Below are positions 60,036 to 64,000 of a stretch of DNA of 64,000 nt, piece by piece (position 1 is the first letter of the stretch; the number at the start of each line of letters is the position of its first letter). The translations under genes and the position numbers were made by a program. This DNA is from Nitrosomonas marina (GTDB taxonomy: Bacteria > Pseudomonadota > Gammaproteobacteria > Burkholderiales > Nitrosomonadaceae): NCBI RefSeq assembly GCF_900110145.1, contig NZ_FOCP01000010.1, forward strand, positions 1-64,000, read 5' to 3'. The notes beneath the pieces were generated by a model, which ran no database searches, was not told where the DNA came from, and worked only from the letters and a program-made list of their open reading frames with translations.

Positions 60036-60705
60036 AGTCGTCGGTAAGCTTGTAGCCAAACCCTCTGACTGTGTGCAGCAAGGGCTGGTCAAACGGCTTA
60101 TCGATCACCTGACGCAAATGGCAAAGATGGGTACGTAATGAGTCACTATCGGGCGGATTATCACGCCAGACTGCATATTCAAGTTCTTCGCGTTCAATCA
60201 CGCGATGCGGGTTCTGCATGAAATACAGTATTATCCGGAAAAGCTTCGGATTCAGATTAATCTGTCTGCCCGCGCGGGAAACCTTATGGGTATGTGTGTC
60301 CAGAACAAGGTCTCCAACCATCAACTGTGAATCTGGCAGACGTTTGCCACGCTCGGACAGCACCTTTACACGCGCTGCAAGCTCTTTCAGGCAGAAAGGT
60401 TTTGTCATGTAGTCATCAGCGCCTGAATGAAAGCCCTCCAGCTTATTATCGAGCGAATCTCTTGATGTCAGCATCAATACCGGAACAACTTTCTGTACAT
60501 CCCGGCGAATACGGCGGCAAAGATCGACGCCATCAATACCAGGCAGATTCAGATCAAGGATAACAATGTCATACTCCTTGGTGACCGCAAGATGCAAACC
60601 TGTCACTCCGTCACTGGCCGCATCTATGGTATATCCCATATTTTCAAGATAATCATAGATACTTGCGGCGATATCCTGAGTATCCTCTATGATCAGCACA
60701 TTCAT
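60019..60705 (-). CDS. OmpR/PhoP-family response regulator
   Basis: A 228-residue regulator. The receiver has Glu7-Asp8 (LIIEDTQD), phospho-acceptor Asp51 (VILDLNLPGIDG), the switch Thr in MLTSRDS and Lys in YMTKPF. The winged-helix output has LNPKLFRIILYFMQNPHRVI, SLRTHLCHLRQVID and the wing HTVRGFGYKL. ATG 60705 has an AGAGGAG site. Its own promoter carries the repeated sites described at 60746-60814, so self-control is likely. It probably also drives the porin and yfdX. Confidence 0.93.
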   Translation of the reverse strand: MNVLIIEDTQDIAASIYDYLENMGYTIDAASDGVTGLHLAVTKEYDIVILDLNLPGIDGVDLCRRIRRDVQKVVPVLMLTSRDSLDNKLEGFHSGADDYMTKPFCLKELAARVKVLSERGKRLPDSQLMVGDLVLDTHTHKVSRAGRQINLNPKLFRIILYFMQNPHRVIEREELEYAVWRDNPPDSDSLRTHLCHLRQVIDKPFDQPLLHTVRGFGYKLTDDYAEND

Positions 60706-60745
60706 AATCGCACTCCTCTGTTATGCTGTGCCGTCAGTTTACTTG

Positions 60746-60814
60746 TTTATATATCAAAAAATTGTTAATTTTTTGTCAAAAAAATGTTAACAATACTGTA
60801 ACCAAACGGTAAAG
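60746..60814 (-). promoter_or_regulatory. Regulator promoter with repeated 11-bp-spaced sites
   Basis: On the minus strand: GTTAAC (60786-60791), 5 bases, TTTGAC (60775-60780), 5 bases, ATTAAC (60764-60769), 12 bases, TATAAA (60746-60751). Two further partial half-sites begin at 60798 and 60809 on the plus strand, almost in phase (12 and 11 bases). Same layout as at the porin and yfdX. Confidence 0.6.
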
Positions 60815-60894
60815 TCAGGGATGGAGGCAAACGATTTGAAAGTGATACAGGCGTATGTATGATGCAGAAAAACCAGATAAAAGGTTCAACCAGG

Positions 60895-60935
60895 TAAAAA
60901 AAGAGGAATGAGTATTGCAGACGTCTCACTCCTCT
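60895..60935 (-). terminator. Terminator of yfdX
   Basis: On the minus strand AGAGGAGTGAG pairs with CTCATTCCTCT (11 bp, one G-U), followed by seven T's (60895-60901). It lies about 130 bases after the yfdX stop. Confidence 0.75.
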
Positions 60936-61063
60936 AATTGGGGACAAGTCATTAGAGTCATATTAATACATAGTATTGAAAAAAGTTATCTCACTTTTTT
61001 ACCACCTGTCCGGTTCAATTCTGAACAAGAGGTGATTGGGCTCGTGCCCGGCATGATAATGCG

Positions 61064-61927
61064 TCAGGGCCTTCTGACAACCCTTATCCATTCATCGATA
61101 TGATCATAAATACTGCGTGCCATTGAAGGATCTTTTTTTCTGAGCGCCGTTTGCAGCGCATCCAGCTCACCGCTGTATTTTTTCACAACACTTTCATCGA
61201 TACCGATTTCAAGCGCGTCGTTCATGAGCGCCTGGACATGCCTGAAGGTGAACCGTGATTTTTCATATTGCCCATTGTTCATAAACGCCTTGGCAAGCGA
61301 CAGGTTTTCTGAAATCGCCAGTACCGGATCACTGATTTCTTTTTCTTCGATAACAGCGTTACTGAAAGCTGCGGCGAGCGTCTGCTGCGCCTTATCATAT
61401 TGTTCTTGCTCGATCGACTGTAGCGCGCTATCAAGGGCATCCTTGGTATCATCGAGATTGATCGCAACTTTCAACTGGACAACCCCTGCATCTGTTTCCT
61501 GCACATTCAGCGTTTTCAAATAGTCAAAAATATCTTCATAATCACTGATCAGCAGTACGTCGTCCACGACCGGCACGTAATGTTCTTTAACCCGAACGTT
61601 TTTTGCGTAATCAATCTTGCCATAGTTAAAATCGGCTTCTATTCTGGGTTCCGGTAACTGCGACACCAGAATTGCCCTTAAAATCTGGGCTTTCTCAATC
61701 TGATGCGTCGTCTGGCGAGGCATCTTAATTGTCATGGCGAACTTGGCAAGACTGATATGCCCCATCATCTTATTTGCCAGCGCCAGAGACGATTGCCGAA
61801 GTTGTTGCTGTTGCAGCAGTTTCTCGCCGGCCATATCCGTTTCTGACCTTTCGGCCGCCAGGAAGGTACCTGGTTGCATCAAAAAGAGAGCCAGAGTCGA
61901 TCCACAAATAAATGCTTTTTTACTCAT
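61064..61927 (-). CDS. yfdX: YfdX-family periplasmic protein
   Basis: A 287-residue exported protein of the YfdX family. The signal peptide (residues 1-25, CGSTLALFLMQPGTFLAAE) follows ATG 61927, which has an AGGAG site. The helical mature domain contains ANKMMGHISLAKFAMTI and EAD-FNYGKIDYAKN. In enteric bacteria yfdX is controlled by a two-component system and is tied to acid and drug tolerance. Here it lies by a kinase-regulator pair and has the matching promoter sites. The exact role is unknown. Confidence 0.82.
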   Translation of the reverse strand: MSKKAFICGSTLALFLMQPGTFLAAERSETDMAGEKLLQQQQLRQSSLALANKMMGHISLAKFAMTIKMPRQTTHQIEKAQILRAILVSQLPEPRIEADFNYGKIDYAKNVRVKEHYVPVVDDVLLISDYEDIFDYLKTLNVQETDAGVVQLKVAINLDDTKDALDSALQSIEQEQYDKAQQTLAAAFSNAVIEEKEISDPVLAISENLSLAKAFMNNGQYEKSRFTFRHVQALMNDALEIGIDESVVKKYSGELDALQTALRKKDPSMARSIYDHIDEWIRVVRRP

Positions 61928-61991
61928 ATCATTTCTCCTGGTTGTTTGAAATGTGCGCGCCATAGCAGATAAAATTCCAGGCGCGTTATAT

Positions 61992-62046
61992 ACTTTACAG
62001 TGGCCTATGCCAACACTATGTCAAAACGCGGTTAAATATTGTTTAA
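61992..62046 (-). promoter_or_regulatory. yfdX promoter with three 11-bp-spaced regulator sites
   Basis: On the minus strand: TTTAAC (62031-62036), 5 bases, TTTGAC (62020-62025), 5 bases, GTTGGC (62009-62014, weaker), 11 bases, TAAAGT (61992-61997, -10). A fourth partial site begins at 62041. The geometry is the same as at the porin promoter. Confidence 0.6.
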
Positions 62047-62199
62047 CATTTATTTTGATGAAAAAACCATGCTGGCAGATCTGTTGGCAGGGCACTCACA
62101 AGTAAAATCCAGTGCCGGAAATATATGACAACCACCTAACCGTCACTCCAACCCGAAGTGAATAAACGCTGACGCGGAACGAACGAGGTCAGTTGTTCT

Positions 62200-62880
62200 T
62201 TATTTGTCTGTATGACGCAAACATGCGCGCTTCGCGCGAAACCGCCCGAGCATATGCTCGATTATCTGAAGCAGATCAGGCCAATAAACACGCAGCTTGT
62301 CTTCTGTACCTGATGGTTGCCGCTTCCAGACCGCGTATTCGAATTCCTCGCGTTTGACGATGCGGTTTGGATTCTGAATCAGATACATAATGAGTTGAAA
62401 TATAATTGTATACAACCTGATATGTTTACCTTGCTGAAATGTTTTTTCAGCGCATGCTCCTGAATCTGATGAAGCGCCTTCAACCAGCTGGCGAAAAGTC
62501 GGTATACGATTGATCTGTTTGGTCAGTGATTTCACACGTGCGGCAAGCTCTCTTAGAGAAACCGGCTTTATCATGCAATCGTCCGCTCCCGCATTAAATC
62601 CCTCCAATTTACTTTCGAGCGAGTCTCTGGCGAGCAATAATAACATCGGCACATACCGGTCAGTATTACAACGAATTCGACGACAAAGTTCTGCTCCACC
62701 GGGTGGATTTGAGTCCAGGATAACAACATCGTACATGCTCATGACAGCCATTCGGAATCCAGCTACCGTATTGTCTACTGAATCAACGACATAACCCCGG
62801 GAAAACAGAAACTCATGGATGCCTGTCATATCCCTGTTACACCCTATAATCAGAACGCTTGCATTTGTCTTGAAATTCAT
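62200..62880 (-). CDS. Degenerate OmpR-type response regulator
   Basis: A 226-residue paralogue of the regulator at 60019 (shared ARDSLESKLEGFNAGADD, LRELAARVKSL, EEFEYAVW). In the receiver the acidic pair is replaced by Gly13-Cys14 (LIIGCNRD) and the switch Thr/Ser by Leu-Ala (LLLARDS), while Asp56 and the Lys are kept, so normal phosphorylation is doubtful. The recognition helix and wing are also unlike DNA-binding ones (CLRHTDK end), perhaps after a late frameshift. It may be decaying or act without phosphorylation. No repeat-type operator precedes it. Confidence 0.8.
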   Translation of the reverse strand: MNFKTNASVLIIGCNRDMTGIHEFLFSRGYVVDSVDNTVAGFRMAVMSMYDVVILDSNPPGGAELCRRIRCNTDRYVPMLLLLARDSLESKLEGFNAGADDCMIKPVSLRELAARVKSLTKQINRIPTFRQLVEGASSDSGACAEKTFQQGKHIRLYTIIFQLIMYLIQNPNRIVKREEFEYAVWKRQPSGTEDKLRVYWPDLLQIIEHMLGRFRAKRACLRHTDK

Positions 62881-63207
62881 AACTATCCGCGCAATATCCG
62901 TTTAATCTTTTAACAAGTTCAATAACCTTCTCACGTGACAGGCAAGGCGGTCTTCGCAGCATGCTCGACATCAAGCTGTCGCAAACAGTCTTATTCGTTC
63001 ATGCAATTGCGAAATAAACCTTGCCGGTATTCACTGGAGTTGAGCTGATGACGTTAAAGGCGAAATCGGCAACATTCTGAATACGAGAATCAAACAAGCG
63101 AATGCAAAACATGACGCACTCCCGTATATATAATAAGCCACGTGAATCCCCCCATGTGCTTACAGTGTTGATTGCCGAAATAACACCATTAAAAAATAGA
63201 CTGGTCA

Positions 63208-63266
63208 CCAGCCCGGATTCTGATAAACACACCATATCTGGTATTTATTTACCGGACTCGGGCTGG
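63208..63266. repeat. Imperfect palindrome of about 59 bp
   Basis: Outer arms CCAGCCCG (63208-63215) and CGGGCTGG (63259-63266) are perfect; the inner arms continue for about 11 more pairs with two mismatches, one G-U and a 1-base bulge. No T run follows on either side. Confidence 0.6.
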
Positions 63267-63305
63267 CGCATCCCAGTTAGAGAAAAATTATGAATGTTTT
63301 TTGTT

Positions 63306-63390
63306 TCTTTGGGTCGCAGGCAACGCAGGTAAACCAGTTAATTTACCCACCTTGCCTGAACTAGCATGTCTCAATAAACCGACCCAAAGA
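63306..63390. repeat. Nested palindrome after sbtA
   Basis: An outer perfect 10-bp stem (63306-63315 with 63381-63390), an inner CAGGCAA/TTGCCTG stem (63317, 63352) and a GGTAAA/TTTACC stem (63328, 63342). It lies 3 bases past the sbtA stop. No T run on the minus strand, so it is not a simple terminator. Confidence 0.65.
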
Positions 63391-63393
63391 TGA

Positions 63394-64000
63394 CTATGCC
63401 ACCGGAATCAATGTAGTCAATGCGGTAGCAAATAATATGTAAATTGGAATTCCTATGGTTACGTTATAGGTAAACGTCAACCCCAGAGAAGCCGCCAGCG
63501 GCAATGTAGGACTTGCTTCGGGTATGGCCATACGTTGTACGGCGGGAACCGCTATATATGACGCTGCGCCACACAGAACCGCAAAAAGTACGTAAGTTCC
63601 AATCTCAAACGGATGTCCAATCAACAAACTATAAGAATGGGCAACCAGTATTCCGAAGGTTGCAAAGATATTGGGCGCAATTATTCCAAACGCCACGAAA
63701 CCTGGCCCGCCAAGCTTCAAATCTTTTAGACGTGAGCAGGCTGTAATGCCCATTTCCAAAAGGAAGAGAGACAAGACTCCCTGGAACAGTACAATAAAGA
63801 ACTGATCATTTGCCTCGGTTACTTTTACGCCCTGCATTCTGGAGATAAATCCAATCAAAATGCCTCCAAACAACAAAAACAGGCCAGGATTGAAGAAAAT
63901 CTCGTGTAAAACCTTTTTGCTGAGTATCCCGTTCCCGTTTGAATCACCATTTCTTTTACTGGAAGGATTGTAACCAGGTTCCCCAGGTAAATTGCCCGCT
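63394..64000 (-). CDS. SbtA-type sodium-dependent bicarbonate transporter, C-terminal part
   Basis: A membrane protein whose 5' part lies outside the window; 201 residues are visible. It reads through the family pattern of SbtA (formerly DUF897): a hydrophilic loop (GEPGYNPSSKRNGDSNG), then NPGLFLLFGGILIGF, FFIVLFQGVLSLFLLEMG and CGAASYIAVPAVQRMAIPEA, ending in a Thr-rich hydrophobic tail. SbtA imports HCO3- with Na+. In an autotroph it would feed carbon fixation. A PII-like SbtB partner gene was not seen on this side. Confidence 0.85.
   Translation of the reverse strand, partial: AGNLPGEPGYNPSSKRNGDSNGNGILSKKVLHEIFFNPGLFLLFGGILIGFISRMQGVKVTEANDQFFIVLFQGVLSLFLLEMGITACSRLKDLKLGGPGFVAFGIIAPNIFATFGILVAHSYSLLIGHPFEIGTYVLFAVLCGAASYIAVPAVQRMAIPEASPTLPLAASLGLTFTYNVTIGIPIYILFATALTTLIPVA

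Larger units (their letters stand above)
62881..63393. other. Intergenic region with two long palindromes
   Basis: No gene is supported; short frames on both strands lack ribosome sites. It holds two imperfect palindromes, listed separately, and the promoter of the degenerate regulator. The sequence between is unremarkable. Confidence 0.5.

Noticed and set aside
62881..62945. Regulator sites ahead of the degenerate regulator
   Set aside because: TTGAAC and TTAAAC hexamers occur but are 17 bp apart, not 11, so they do not fit the shared layout.
63208..63390. Integron attC-like sites
   Set aside because: The palindromes lack the GTTRRRY core and its partner, and no cassette-like ORFs lie between.

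Overview
The window looks like chromosome of a betaproteobacterium of the Nitrosomonadales, most likely a Nitrosomonas-type ammonia oxidiser. This is inferred, because no amo, hao or rRNA gene lies here. The reasons are moderate GC content, a conserved block (rplU-rpmA, obg, proB, ispB facing them, and hupB-tRNA-Val-tRNA-Asp-ppiD), a glycine-betaine synthesis pair from glycine, and an SbtA-type bicarbonate transporter. Most of the window is dense housekeeping DNA. There is no prophage, CRISPR array or resistance island.

Layout. 1-1116: the end of an IS66-type insertion sequence (outer edge near 588), two short transposase remnants and a 23-bp hairpin. 1119-3000: a three-gene membrane/DCC-thioredoxin-like operon. 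3442-8004: a secreted S10 peptidase, an unrecognised 49-residue protein, then three lipoproteins (SHOCT-like, DUF4398, DUF4398-OmpA) and a SleB-like wall hydrolase. 8111-23120: relA, trmJ, argB, pilI-pilH, an acyltransferase-like membrane protein, proB, obg, rpmA, rplU, ispB, ppiD, two tRNAs, hupB, gpsA and an SH3 protein. 23120-29125: secB, grxC, a rhodanese-like protein, gpmA, envC, ctpA and a MoeB/ThiF-type enzyme. 29292-30969: the two methyltransferases of betaine synthesis. 31148-35682: ribF, ileS, lspA. 35697-46693: small envelope proteins, YjbQ, an FSA-like aldolase, a fused 5-oxoprolinase, a 5'-nucleotidase lipoprotein and a penicillin-acylase-family enzyme. 46989-56107: ornithine decarboxylase with a leader peptide, folA-thyA, an M17 aminopeptidase, an HD-GYP protein, acetyl-CoA synthetase and an MBL-fold hydrolase. 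56323-64000: a probable Fur-controlled small RNA, an alginate-export-family porin, an OmpR-type two-component system, YfdX, a degenerate response regulator and the 3' part of sbtA.

The most interesting part is the right end. The porin, the two-component operon and yfdX each carry the same promoter layout on the coding strand: three hexamers of the type nTTnnC (mostly TTTAAC, TTTGAC or GTTAAC) with 11-bp periodicity, then 11-12 bp to a -10 box. The reader sees no good -35 at these promoters. This suggests one small regulon driven by the response regulator at 60019-60705: itself, an outer-membrane channel and a periplasmic YfdX protein. A second regulator next to it has lost the acidic pocket of its receiver and the end of its DNA-binding domain.

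Just left of the porin, a perfectly placed Fur box overlaps a promoter. About 220 bp without a credible ORF follow, ending in a 16-bp-stem terminator with a run of T. This is a good candidate for an iron-responsive sRNA. All functions are assigned by reading motifs and remembered family features; no database search was run.
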